Assembly (NCBI RefSeq): GCF_014645835.1
Contig: NZ_BMMM01000005.1
Coordinates: 365,733-429,732 of the forward strand
Reading direction: 5' to 3'
Length of the DNA stretch: 64,000 nucleotides
Source of the DNA: Streptomyces albiflavescens
GTDB lineage: Bacteria; Actinomycetota; Actinomycetes; Streptomycetales; Streptomycetaceae
Shown here piece after piece: positions 1 through 8,698 of this stretch; the first letter of the stretch is position 1, and each line of letters opens with the position of its first letter. The position numbers and the translations under genes were made by a program. The notes under the pieces are model-generated. The model did no database searches and was not told the origin of the DNA. It was given only the letters and a program-made list of their open reading frames with translations.

Positions 1-1
1 C

Positions 2-688
2 GATCTCGCCATGGCGGGAGACGAAACGTCCAGTGCCGGCACCGGGCTGCTCGGTGGCGAGGGCGACGATCGCGTCCGTGCCCTCGGTGACGGATTGGGG
101 GCCGCTGTGACCGTTGAGGTCGGTGGCGGTGTAGCCGGGGTCAGCGGCGTTGACGCGGATGCCCTTGAGCCCCTTGGCGTACTGCGTGGTCAACATCGTC
201 AGCGCCGCCTTCGAGGAGGTGTACAGCGGCGCGATGACGTGCGACTCGGGCCGGCCGGCGTCGTGGGTGAGGGCGAGGGAGCCCATGCCGCTGCTGACGT
301 TGACGATCACAGGGTCGTCCGAGCGGCGCAGCAGCGGCAAGAACGCGGCGGTGGTGCGCACGACGCCGATGACGTTGACGTCGAGGACGGCGCGGGCGTC
401 GGCGGCGGTGAGGTCGCTGGGATCGCCGACGGGGCCATGGACACCAGCATTGTTGATCAGGACGTCGATCCTGCCCTCGTGTTCGGCGACGTTCGCGGCC
501 GCGGCGGCCACGGACGCGTCGTCGGTCACGTCGATGGGGACGTAGCGTGCGCCGAGCGCGGCGGCCGCTTCCTCGCCCTGCTCGGGGTTACGGGCTCCGA
601 CGAGCACGGTGTGGCCACACTCGATCAGGCGGCGGGCGGTCTCGCGGCCGAGACCCTTGTTGGCTCCGGTGATGAAGGTGATCGTCAT
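2..688 (-). CDS. SDR-family NAD(P)-dependent oxidoreductase, 3' end outside window
   Basis: The minus strand encodes 229 residues of a short-chain dehydrogenase/reductase without reaching a stop. The N-terminus MTITFITGANKGLGRE carries the TGxxxGxG cofactor-binding motif (residues 7-14). NNAG follows near residue 83, a catalytic serine lies in the VSSGMG segment, and YTSSK supplies the YxxxK pair. SDRs of this type are about 240 residues long, so only the last few codons are missing. The enzyme should be cytosolic and reduce or oxidise a small carbonyl or alcohol; the substrate cannot be told. It diverges from the XRE regulator at 803 across about 115 bp, a common regulator/target layout, so repression by that neighbour is likely (inference). 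Confidence 0.85.
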   Translation of the reverse strand, partial: MTITFITGANKGLGRETARRLIECGHTVLVGARNPEQGEEAAAALGARYVPIDVTDDASVAAAAANVAEHEGRIDVLINNAGVHGPVGDPSDLTAADARAVLDVNVIGVVRTTAAFLPLLRRSDDPVIVNVSSGMGSLALTHDAGRPESHVIAPLYTSSKAALTMLTTQYAKGLKGIRVNAADPGYTATDLNGHSGPQSVTEGTDAIVALATEQPGAGTGRFVSRHGEI

Positions 689-802
689 GTCTTCGATACT
701 GGTCCCGTCGAAGGAGGCGGACCAGAGACGCTTCGACGGTAGGAAGACCAGTACCACCCTCGCGCCCACACACACGACCGGGGATGCAGGAGGATGGAGA
801 TC

Positions 803-1669
803 ATGCCGACGACACCCGGAGCCGGACTGGGCGCGATGATCCGCACGTGGCGGGACCGGCTGCCCCCGTCGGCCGCCGGACTGCCGGTGCCCCGCGGGCG
901 ACGGGCGCCCGGGCTGCGGCGCGAAGAACTGGCTGACCTGGCCGGGGTATCGGTCGACTACATTGTGCGTCTGGAGCAGGGGCGGGCCACGACACCCTCA
1001 GCGTCGGTGGTGGCGTCCCTGGCACGCGCCCTACAGCTGTCCACCGCCGAGCGGGACCACCTGTACCGGCTGGCCCAGCTCGTACCGCCGGTGGGCGGCG
1101 CGATCTCTGACCATCTTCCGCCCGGTGTGCAGCGGGTGCTCGCCCGCCTCGGGGACGTCGCGGTTGCCGTGTTCGCGGCGGACTGGCAACTGGTGTGGTG
1201 GAACCGTGGGTGGGCCGCCCTGCTGGGCGACCCCTCCGCCTCGCCGCCGCGGCTGCGCAACTTCGCCCGCGACCGGTTCCCGGTGGACGCCGGCCCCGCC
1301 CACCTCGCACTGTGGCCGGTGACCGAGGCGGACCGCGACGCCACCGACGCCGCCGTCGTCTCCGACCTGCGCCGCGCCACCGGGCGCTTCCCCCAGGACA
1401 GCCGTTTGGCCGCGCTGATCCGCGATCTGAACGCGGGGAACAGGAGGTTCGCCGACCTGTGGGCGACCGGGGAGGTGGCCGCGCACCGCGAGGACCACAA
1501 GACGATCGACCACCCGTCGGTGGGCCCGGTCACGGTGGACTGCGATGTTCTCACCGACGGCGACTCCGAGCTCAAGATCGTCATCATGACCGCCGTGCCC
1601 GGCAGCGAGGACGAGACCAAGCTCCGGCTCACCGCCATCGCCGGCCCCCCGGCCACCACGCACAACTGA
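803..1669 (+). CDS. XRE-family regulator with MmyB-like ligand-binding domain
   Basis: 288 residues. An N-terminal helix-turn-helix (about residues 10-75) contains the signature RREELADLAGVSVDYIVRLE, followed by LYRLAQL. The C-terminal two thirds match the MmyB-like domain (VFAADWQLVWWNRGWAALLG, later RFADLWA and a VGPVTVDCDVL strand), which in this family is thought to bind a fatty-acid-like or small aromatic ligand. An upstream in-frame ATG at 794 sits directly against the AGGAGG ribosome site. The ATG at 803 has proper spacing and was chosen. The gene is divergent from the SDR gene and probably regulates it. A second regulator of the same family lies at 30885-31733, also divergent from a reductase. 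Confidence 0.88.
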   Translation: MPTTPGAGLGAMIRTWRDRLPPSAAGLPVPRGRRAPGLRREELADLAGVSVDYIVRLEQGRATTPSASVVASLARALQLSTAERDHLYRLAQLVPPVGGAISDHLPPGVQRVLARLGDVAVAVFAADWQLVWWNRGWAALLGDPSASPPRLRNFARDRFPVDAGPAHLALWPVTEADRDATDAAVVSDLRRATGRFPQDSRLAALIRDLNAGNRRFADLWATGEVAAHREDHKTIDHPSVGPVTVDCDVLTDGDSELKIVIMTAVPGSEDETKLRLTAIAGPPATTHN

Positions 1670-1698
1670 TCCGACCTACGCGCCGATCGGCCGACTGC

Positions 1699-2046
1699 AT
1701 GTTTGCGCGGCGAGTGCCGAACCACGATGCCGACCTCCACAAGGAGAGGAACACCGTCGAGCGCCTGATCAACAAGCTCCTGGCCTGGGGAGGCATCGCC
1801 ACCCGAAGCTTCGCCTGGACCGATTGCCGCGACCTCATCACATTGCCTTCCTACGCAGCCGACCCCAACCCGGTCGAAGGAATATGGCCCATCTCCGGCG
1901 CACCACCTTGGTGCCAACGCGCCTTCAGCAATCCCGCGGAGCTCAGCTGCGCCGTCCGTCGGGGCCTGCGGCAACTGCAGTACCGCAGCGATGTCCTCGA
2001 CGGCTGCCTCACCGGCACTGGACGCATCCCGGCTCGACCACGATGA
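1699..2046 (+). pseudogene. Chimeric transposase scraps (IS5-type joined to IS630-type)
   Basis: One open stretch fuses the tails of two unrelated transposases. The first part reads HDADLHKERNTVERLINKLL and AWGGIATRS, the C-terminal DDE segment also seen in the IS5-type element ending at 14064. From about 1830 it changes to LPSYAADPNPVEGIW, the C-terminal motif of IS630-family transposases. Neither part has its N-terminal domain. This is debris from nested insertions, not a functional gene. Confidence 0.75.
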
Positions 2047-2088
2047 CACCACGCACCGAAGGCAGTAGGCCCGAAGCGCGTCGCGTCC

Positions 2089-2463
2089 TCAGATGTGCTG
2101 CATCCAGATATTGGGCTCTACGTAGGTGCCCTGATCGGCGGAATGGTCGATCCGAAGCAAGCTCAGCCCTTCAGGGATGACGTAGCCGCCCGTTTCGGGG
2201 AACACCATGCCGGTCCACCGCTCCCACTCGGCGATCGTGCCGGTCATGGTCTGCGATTCGGGAGCCGCCGCGAGAGTACGCGCTCCAAGTCGCCGATGCG
2301 TCCGGACCCATGGATCGAGCGCCCTACCGTCCTCGCGAGTCCACCTCATGAACGCCTCAACAGACGCCAGGGGGTGGCGGGCCTTCAGCGTTGGGCGCAC
2401 CGGCGCGATGACACGTGGCCATCCGTCATCCTCGGCAAGCTGACGCAGCGAAGCTCCGCCATC
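2089..2463 (-). pseudogene. GNAT acetyltransferase, C-terminal part only
   Basis: The segment with LAEDDGWPRVIAPVRPTLKA, FMRWTREDGRALDPWVRTH, AEWERWTGMVFPE and VEPNIWMQH resembles the C-terminal half of a Streptomyces GNAT-type protein family. The acetyl-CoA-binding N-terminal half is absent. Upstream codons to about 2577 stay open but do not look like the family. It is probably a 5'-truncated remnant. The identification rests on remembered family motifs. Confidence 0.5.
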
Positions 2464-2627
2464 TTGAAGTGGCTGGTCAGCGAGGTGGCGTGACCTCGTT
2501 TCGGGGTGCTCGTGCTGGTCGTGGGCGGCAGTCTGTGTTGTGGATCGTCCGGCGGGTGGTTTTACCGATGAGTTCACCGTCCTCGAACGGTCTACCCAGC
2601 GACACGACCGTTCTCGACAGGAGTGCC

Positions 2628-2996
2628 ATGTCCACCATCCAGCCAGTGATCGTGACTGCCGACCAGGACGTTCTGCTCGGCTTCTATACGAAATTGTTCG
2701 GCGCTGAGGAGATCTTCCGGATACCGGCGGAAGGCCCGGCCTTCTACCTCGGCTTGCGCATCGGCGACACCGACCTCGGGCTGGTGGCCAAGGCGAACCC
2801 GGGGACTGGGGCGGCGTCGCGGATCCTGCTCAGCATCGGTGTCGACGACGTCGACGAGACGCTCGGCCGGGTGGCGGCGCTGGGCGGCTCGGTCCGCAGC
2901 GGCCCCAACGACATGCCGTGGGGACAGCGCGTCGCCCACATCCAGGACCCCGACGGCAACCCGGTGAACCTCACTCAGCCGATCCCGGCCCGGTGA
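2628..2996 (+). CDS. VOC/glyoxalase-superfamily protein
   Basis: 122 residues forming one vicinal-oxygen-chelate module. It opens with MSTIQPVIVTADQDVLLGFY, has the central LGLVAKANPG and ILLSIGVDDVDETLGRV strands, and ends with WGQRVAHIQDPDGNPVNLTQ, the classic C-terminal motif (metal-ligand region HIQDPDGN). Such proteins act as dioxygenases, isomerases or antibiotic-binding proteins; the role here is open. The ATG at 2628 follows the ribosome site GACAGGAG by a few bases. An in-frame extension to 2415 was rejected because it overlaps the GNAT remnant. The gene stands alone between a broken acetyltransferase and a transposase. Confidence 0.85.
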   Translation: MSTIQPVIVTADQDVLLGFYTKLFGAEEIFRIPAEGPAFYLGLRIGDTDLGLVAKANPGTGAASRILLSIGVDDVDETLGRVAALGGSVRSGPNDMPWGQRVAHIQDPDGNPVNLTQPIPAR

Positions 2997-3027
2997 CGCT
3001 GTTCCGGGGGCATGTGCTGATCGTGGG

Positions 3028-3865
3028 CTACCTGCAGTAGAGATCAATTGTCGGTGCGGCCTCGATGTTCGTCAGGACGAGCAGCGCGCGAAACAGGTGG
3101 GTGGCGCGGGCGGGGTCAGTACGGAGCTTGGTGAGGATCCGCCAGTTCTTCAGTGGGCAAAGCCGCGTTCGACGGGGACGCGTCCGGCGGCCAGGACCCG
3201 GTTGGCCTCCTTTTCGGCGGGTGCGAGCTTGCGGGCGCGGGTGGCCTTGAAGCCGGTGACGACCACGGGATCGTCCCCGTCGTCGGCCAGGCCGAGGAAG
3301 CCGAGGTCGGCCAGGGCGCCGAGGCAAGCAGCACGCAGGTGGGCCAGGATGTGGTCGCGGCGGGCGGCGGTGATGTCGTGGGTGCGGCCGGGCCGGGCGG
3401 CCGACATCCACACCAGACGGCCCCGCTCGTCGGTCAGGGCAATCACGTGCAGGCCGTGGCGGCGATGCTTGCCGGAGCAGTTCGGGCGGTTCGCGTGGCC
3501 GGTGCGGCGCTGGGTGGGGATGAGGGTGCCGTCGATCAGGACGACCTCCCCACCTCGCCTGGCAATCTTCGTCAAGGCGCGGTCCAGTCGCGGGGCCTTC
3601 GCGGCGAGCAGCCCGAGCAGCTCGTCGCGCCAGCGCCGCACGGTGGTGGCGGACACGTCGTTGCCGCCGGCCATGTCGGCCAGGCGCTGGTCGTGCCGCA
3701 GTACGGCCAGCACGATGGTCGCGATCCTCCCGGACGGCAGCTGCCCGCCACAGACCAGGACAGAGAGTTCAGCCTCAGCCGGCTCCACGACACCACGCTT
3801 TGCAGGTCGATGGCTAGGCGTGTACGACCAGAGGTGCCGACTTCCGTCGTACGCTGAGTCTCGCG
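3028..3865 (-). pseudogene. IS5-type (DDE_Tnp_4) transposase with a 1-nt frameshift
   Basis: The reading frame shows an HTH segment (NDVSATTVRRWRDELLGLL), then DDE elements LIDGTLIP, LADLGFLGLADDGDD and VERGFAH. At about 3153 the frame stops as FAH*. In the next frame the family C-terminus resumes as LKNWRILTKLRTDP and TNIEA. Supplying one C after the CAC codon restores HLKNW, so a single-base deletion explains the break. The start is uncertain (a GTG in the VEPAEAELS region or further upstream). The 5' region runs up to the next gene's promoter. Confidence 0.8.
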
Positions 3866-3886
3866 CGTGATGGACAGGAGGCTGAG

Positions 3887-4567
3887 GTGGCCGAGACGAC
3901 GGTGGCCGAGGTGATGGCCGAGCTGGCCGAGCTCGAGGACCCGAAGACACGCGAGGTGAACGAGAAACACGGTGACGATCACGGTGTGAACCTCAGCAAG
4001 CTGCGCGCGCTCGCGAAGCGGCTGAAGACGCAGCAGGAACTCGCATGCCGGCTCTGGGAGACGGATGACACCGCGGCGAGGCTGCTGGCGATCCTGATCT
4101 GCCGCCCGAAGGCGTTCGACCGTGACGAGTTGGACGCCATGGTGCGCGAGGCGCGCACACCCAAGGTGCACGACTGGCTCGTGAACTACGTGGTGAAGAA
4201 GAACCCGCACTCCGAAGAACTGCGCCTGGCCTGGTCCGCCGATCCGGATCCAGTGGTCGCGAGTGCCGGCTGGGCGCTGACCACCGAACGCGTGACGAAG
4301 AAGCCCGAGGGCCTCGACCTCACAGGACTGCTCGACGTCATCGAGGCGGAGATGAAAGACGCCCCGGATCGCCTGCAGTGGGCGATGAACCACTGCCTGG
4401 CTCAGATCGGGATCGAGCACGCCGAGCACCGCACCCGTGCCATCGACATCGGTGAGCGCCTGGAGGTGCTCAAGGACTACCCGACTTCCCCGGGCTGCAC
4501 GTCTCCGTTCGCGCCCATCTGGATCACCGAGATGGTGCGCCGACAGCACGACAAGACGGTGGCTTGA
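3887..4567 (+). CDS. DNA alkylation repair protein (AlkD-like HEAT-repeat family)
   Basis: 226 residues, almost all helical, matching the DNA alkylation repair protein family (AlkC/AlkD fold, PF08713 type). These are HEAT-like DNA glycosylases that remove alkylated purines. Recognisable segments are KTREVNEKHGDDHGVNLSKL near the N-terminus, PKVHDWLVNYVVKKNP in the middle and the tail YPTSPGCTSPFAPIWI. The GTG start at 3887 has the ribosome site GGACAGGAGG just upstream. The gene is intact although it begins only about 20 bp from a transposase remnant, so its promoter must lie in or against that remnant. Confidence 0.82.
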   Translation: MAETTVAEVMAELAELEDPKTREVNEKHGDDHGVNLSKLRALAKRLKTQQELACRLWETDDTAARLLAILICRPKAFDRDELDAMVREARTPKVHDWLVNYVVKKNPHSEELRLAWSADPDPVVASAGWALTTERVTKKPEGLDLTGLLDVIEAEMKDAPDRLQWAMNHCLAQIGIEHAEHRTRAIDIGERLEVLKDYPTSPGCTSPFAPIWITEMVRRQHDKTVA

Positions 4568-4592
4568 TTGGCGGTAGCCCGTTGACTTGGGC

Positions 4593-4720
4593 ATGGGGAT
4601 AGTCGGGCAGCTGGTGCCGGACGAGTTGTGGGAGCTGTTTCAGCGCGTTGCGCCCGTGGCCCCCACCCCGCAGGGACCCCGCTCTCGCGAAGAGCTCAAC
4701 GGCTCCCGGCACATCAAAGG
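4593..4720 (+). pseudogene. IS5-type transposase, N-terminal stub
   Basis: The reading MGIVGQLVPDELWELFQRVA followed by PVAPTPQGP is the typical first 30 residues of an IS5-family transposase (LVPDELW at the start). The match ends within about 40 codons. The rest of the stretch to 4880 shows no convincing continuation. Confidence 0.6.
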
Positions 4721-4880
4721 GGTGCTCCCTGCGAGCGGCTCCAACCACGGCAACCTACGACGCACGCCAGCACCACAACAGGGGCGGACCTGTCCCTCTT
4801 GTCGGAGCACTCATGGCGCTGCATGCGTCTCAGACATCGTGTCCGCCCCTGCCGTAGATCCGCCAACCTGCCAGATCCAC

Positions 4881-4918
4881 AACGCCTATTGAGGCTACGA
4901 ACGCCTATTGGGGCTACG
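4881..4918. repeat. 19-bp tandem repeat, two units
   Basis: AACGCCTATTGAGGCTACG at 4881-4899 is followed at once by AACGCCTATTGGGGCTACG at 4900-4918, differing at one base. A related string (GAACGCCTATTCGCAGG) occurs near 6138. No function is evident. Confidence 0.85.
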
Positions 4919-5291
4919 ACAGGGTCCACCCGGATCTGCATGCCGGATCTCGTCCGCTGGCGGATCGGTCGATACCACTGGGCTGACGACGGCATCCCGT
5001 GCCGTGCTGCGCCGACGCGCGCCCCGTGACCTGATCGAGGAATTCGCAGACCCTCAACGCTGGAGCATCGCCGAGCTCAAGGAGTTCGGCCGCCGGCATG
5101 CCCGGGGCCACTTCGAACAAGAGAATCTGCAGGCGAACCTCGCGGGCGCCGAGTGGACCGACGACGAAGCATTCGCCGCCTACGGATTCGACGACACCAT
5201 CATGACCGCTCTGTGCGCCTGGGCCGTAGCGTGGGCCGACGACCTCGCGGCTCGCCTCGTTGAGGAGTCCGGCGACCCCGGCGACGGCTGA
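4908..5291 (+). CDS. Hypothetical protein
   Basis: An open frame of up to 127 residues. The C-terminal 90 look like real protein (APRDLIEEFADPQRWSIAEL, GHFEQENLQANLAGAEWTDD, then an acidic helix-rich tail). No family was recognised. The longest form starts at a TTG inside the tandem repeat. Starts further in (the GTG near 4969 or 5000) are at least as likely, because the first 30 residues are low-quality sequence. Confidence 0.45.
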   Translation: MGLRQGPPGSACRISSAGGSVDTTGLTTASRAVLRRRAPRDLIEEFADPQRWSIAELKEFGRRHARGHFEQENLQANLAGAEWTDDEAFAAYGFDDTIMTALCAWAVAWADDLAARLVEESGDPGDG

Positions 5292-5423
5292 ACCCAATGA
5301 GGCAAGAAGACTCATCGGCGCTCAGCGGTAGCCGTAGCACCGGTCGCCCGGGATCAGGTCACGCATGCAATTGAGGTCTTGTGCCGCCCGGCCACGGCGG
5401 ATCCAGTGTTCCCGCGCGCCAGT

Positions 5424-5600
5424 GGGACAGACCGAGAACGGCTGGACCAACTCAACAAAGCCAACGTGCAGAAGATGCGCGCCGCCATCTCGCTCACCGA
5501 GGACGAGCAGGCCGTCGTCGATGACGGCCAAACCGCCCTCGACCGCCTCCGGGAACGACTCGCCGGCGTCCCCACCCCATCCGGGACGGCAGCCCGTCAG
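5424..5600 (+). pseudogene. Short unidentified coding fragment
   Basis: About 55 codons read RERLDQLNKANVQKMRAAIS, TEDEQAVVDDGQTALDRLRE and RLAGVPTPSG. The stretch is strongly helical and coding-like, with neither a clear start nor end. It may be the tail of an integrase-associated or recombinase protein, but I could not identify it with confidence. Confidence 0.35.
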
Positions 5601-5860
5601 CTCGACATCTCGACCATCGACATGCCATCCGCCGTGCGGATTTGGCGCACCGCGACCTGCGAGCCAGGCATGAGCAGGTCTGCGAACGTCTCGACCTTCA
5701 CGCGTGAGGCATCCCCGACAGCGGAGATCTGCGCGCCTACCGCGTGGGCCGACTCCCACCCCGGACAAAGGCTCGGCACGAATCCGGACAAGGCTCTGAC
5801 CAGGCCGGACAGCTCAGCTCTGTCCGGGACAGCCGCAGGGTGTTGCCCCGGCGTCTCCAC
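5597..5860 (-). CDS. Small hypothetical protein
   Basis: 87 residues on the minus strand, with a natural-looking composition (PDRAELSGLVRALSGFVPSL, VGAQISAVGDASRVKVETFA, LMPGSQVAVRQIRTADGMSM). No motif or family was recognised. It converges on the fragment at 5424-5600. It could instead be part of a decayed gene. Confidence 0.35.
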   Translation of the reverse strand: METPGQHPAAVPDRAELSGLVRALSGFVPSLCPGWESAHAVGAQISAVGDASRVKVETFADLLMPGSQVAVRQIRTADGMSMVEMSS

Positions 5861-6273
5861 GCCAACGAGCCTTGTGCTGCCCGCTCAGTGATGGCCCATC
5901 AGGCGAAACCGGACGGGACCGCTGCGGGGTGAACAACCATCCGCCCCCCGCAGCGCAGTACGGACGATCAGACAAGTGCCGCCATCGCGCATCGCGCGGG
6001 AACGGCGTACCCCATCGACAAGGGGAGGAAGCCATGCGAATCGGTGTTGCGAGCCCTCGAAAGGCTTCGGCCGGCGATGTGTGGGCGCCGTGGTGCAGGT
6101 TGCCGGGCGTATCCCGCGTGAGGCGTTCAGCAACCTCGAACGCCTATTCGCAGGCGGCACGTAGAGCTCTCTGAGCGCCGATCAGGGCTGCAGCTGAGAA
6201 ATATCTTCATGGCCAGCCTTCAGGCCGAACGGCAGCGCCTTGCCGTCGGTTCCGAACGAGACAAGGAGTAGGA
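5861..6273. other. No supported gene
   Basis: Only short frames occur here. A peptide reading VQVAGRIPREAFSNLERLFA near 6100-6160 looks weakly coding and may be a remnant. The ribosome site AAGGAG at 6263 belongs to the following gene. Confidence 0.5.
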
Positions 6274-6708
6274 ATGCAGAAAATGAGACGGCTTGTGTAT
6301 GCAGCCATCACAGTTCTCGCTGGAACCTCTCTCGCGCTTCTCCCGTCATCGGCTTTCGCAGCCGACGTCGACGGAAGTAGCTACCGCTACTGCGCCAATG
6401 CATATGGGTTTTATGACTACACCCGGGACGGTAGTGCCGCGGGCTACCCGAAGTACGACACCTCGGGCGTGGTGGCTGTGCGCCTCAACACGACATGTGG
6501 CTGGATAGATGGCGGGGTGCTTCAGTACACCGGCTACGAGTACCGCGCAGGCGTCTGGCGGCAGATTCCGTGGCAGGAGCCGTGGAGCAACGGATTCGGC
6601 GACTACAGCGTAAAGTTCAACGATGTGCGGGACATCAGGCTGCGGGTTTGCAACATTCAGGTGGTCGACGCCGCTGACAAAATATCAGGATGTGGTGTAG
6701 TGAGCTGA
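6274..6708 (+). CDS. Small secreted protein, four cysteines
   Basis: 144 residues. It has a Sec signal peptide (MQKMRRLVYAAITVLAGTSL then ALLPSSAFA, cleavage probably after AFA at about residue 30). The mature domain has four cysteines (in YCANAY, TTCGW, RVCNIQ and SGCGV), consistent with two disulfides, and is rich in tyrosine and tryptophan (YTGYEYRAGVWRQIPWQEPW). It should be exported and folded outside the cell. No family was recognised. A strong AAGGAG site precedes the ATG at 6274. The start could also be the second Met at 6283. Confidence 0.75.
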   Translation: MQKMRRLVYAAITVLAGTSLALLPSSAFAADVDGSSYRYCANAYGFYDYTRDGSAAGYPKYDTSGVVAVRLNTTCGWIDGGVLQYTGYEYRAGVWRQIPWQEPWSNGFGDYSVKFNDVRDIRLRVCNIQVVDAADKISGCGVVS

Positions 6709-7066
6709 TCTACGCCAATTCCAGGTAGCAACATGCTGGGACTCGCGATACTGGAATTCCTGGCCGGTGGGGCGGCGCACTGAAAGTACGCCGCCTTATC
6801 GCGTGGAGACCCCGGCCCGGAGCGGAGCGACGCCTGGCCGGTCGGCTGGCGGCCCTGACGGCCCCGCAAGGCGCTGGCCGCGGTGGCCGCCGTCTCTGGC
6901 CTGCTGCTGGTGCCGCTGCGGTGGCCCGTCCTGCCCGACGCCACCCAGGCAGGTGAATGACGACTTGTCCGGGACCGACTGGTCCATCTCGCTCAGTGCC
7001 TGGCTGGGAGACAGTCCGCTGGCGCGTACCAACTGCTGCAACAGCAGACACGCAGTTCCGTGATGC
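6709..7066. other. No supported gene; possible decayed hydrophobic peptide
   Basis: The plus strand around 6865-6960 can be read as KALAAVAAVSGLLLVPLRWP followed by VLPDATQAGE*, a hydrophobic stretch ending in a stop. It lacks a matching upstream frame and looks like a broken membrane or lipoprotein gene. Nothing else is supported. Confidence 0.35.
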
Positions 7067-8396
7067 TCATGGCTGGGTGAGAATGCGGGTCCGCAGGAGT
7101 TCGAACGAGGCTCGGCCGTACATCGCCCTCTTGAGCGTTTTCACCCGGTTGACGTGCCCCTCGACGACGCCGGAACTCCAGGGGAGGGTGAGGCCGGCGG
7201 TGACGGCGTCGAGGTCCTGGCGGAGGAAGCCGGCGAAGCCCTTCATCGGCTTCGGTGCGTCCTGCTCGGCCTGGCGGATCCACTCCAGCAGCAGGTGCCC
7301 ACGCTGGTGGCGGACCAGATCGGCGAACGCGCGGGCGAGGTCGCAGGCCCAGGTGATGTCCGGGCAGGCGAGCCTGACCTGAAGCAGCCGCTCGTCCTGC
7401 CTCTTGGTGAGCGTCTCGCGGGGCCGCACGATCCAGGAGGTGATCTTGCGAGGGCTGGGGATGTCGGCCCGGACCGGTTCGGCGGTGCCCGCCCGCAGGG
7501 CGGCGAGGTGTTTGCGGACGACTTGGCGGCTGCCCCGGTAGCCGCGAGCCTGGATCTCCAGGGACAGCCGGGTGCCGCTGACCTGGCCTTGGGCTTCGGT
7601 GAAGCGGGCGTTGAGGTATGCCTTGAACGGCCCCAGGACGCCGCTGGGGCGGCGGTCGCGGGCGGAGGCCAGCAGCTCGTCGAGGTCGGTGTCGCGGAAG
7701 CGGCGGACGGTCTTGCGGTCGAGGTTCAGGCGGCGGGCGATGGCGCTGATCGTCCAGCGTTTCTCCAGCAGGTGGTGGATGTCCTCGTAGCGGTGGCGGG
7801 TGCGTTCGATGATCTGGGTGCGGGGCAGTTCCGCGGACGGTAACAGCATCGGGGCCACGTCGGGTACCTCGGTCACGGTCTCCTCCTCGGCACGTTTGCG
7901 CAGGCAGTCGCGGTGCTGGTGGCAGGTCTTCTCCACCGCGGCCGACAGGTTCTGAAGCAAATGCCACCTGTCCGCGACTTCCAAAGCGTCCGGGGCAGCC
8001 TCCTTGACCGCCTTGGTGTAGGCGCTCGCCCGGTCCCGGCAGATGATCTCGGCGCCGAGATGCTCGGCCAGCCAGGCCGCGAACGTCTCGGAGGTGCGGT
8101 CGGGCAGTACGTCCACGACGCGGCCGGCCTCGACGTCGACGAGCACCGTGCCGTAGGTGCAGCCCTTGCGGAAGGCGAACGCAAACGTCTTGTGGGAACA
8201 GCTCTTCCGATCACAGAAGTACCGGCGGACCCGCAGCCTGACTATGACCCGGCGAAGTCCCAACGGCCTTTCATCCAGGCGGCGTTGATACATACTGTGC
8301 GTGCTCCACCACCAAGACGCCGGAGGAGTCGCTGACGCACTCCACTCGCACATCGATCCCGGGAAACAGCACGGCCTCGACCGTCTTGCTCGCCAT
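7067..8396 (-). pseudogene. ISL3-family transposase with two internal deletions
   Basis: The N-terminus, from the ATG at 8396, reads MASKTVEAVLFPGIDVRVEC and SDSSGVLVVEHAQYV, then goes out of frame. YQRRLDERPLGLRRVIVRLR resumes in another frame. The CxxC zinc-finger segment usual between these parts is gone. A second, in-frame deletion joins CDRKSCSHKTFA directly to FAFRKGCTYGTVLVDVEAG, removing most of the DNA-binding domain. The catalytic C-terminal part is otherwise continuous (RDRASAYTKAVKEAAPDALE, ADRWHLLQNL, WSSGVVEGHVNRVKTLKR). Transposition activity is not expected. Confidence 0.85.
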
Positions 8397-8603
8397 GCCG
8401 GGACATACTCTGCCGAAACGATCCCTCGCTCACTTCGCTGACCTGGGGATTCACGGAACTGCGGACAGAGCCTTGAAAATCCCCAGCCCCGCTCTTCGTC
8501 CCCACTTGGTTGTGGGCTTTGACCAGGGGGACGCTCGAAGAACCCTTGACCGGCCGTGGCGCACCCGCACCCTCCGGAGGCCGGGCGGACCCGCTTCTGT
8601 GAC

Positions 8604-8643
8604 TGGGCGCTCTGGTTGCCCGACTGGTCAACCAGAGCGCCCA
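8604..8643 (-). terminator. Perfect 15-bp hairpin downstream of gap
   Basis: TGGGCGCTCTGGTTG (8604-8618) pairs without mismatch with CAACCAGAGCGCCCA (8629-8643) around a 10-nt loop. It lies about 56 nt beyond the gap stop codon. There is no U tract, which is common for actinobacterial terminators. Confidence 0.75.
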
Positions 8644-8698
8644 AAGGAAGTGCCGGCCGGCGCGGTCGCCGGAGGCGGGGTACCACCCCGGCGTCAGG

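Noticed and set aside
11..742. A plus-strand frame of 243 codons at the left edge
   Set aside because: It is the mirror of the SDR gene, whose motifs are unmistakable on the minus strand.
4881..4918. Tandem repeat as a replication iteron or regulator array
   Set aside because: Just two units and no replication or regulator gene adjacent.
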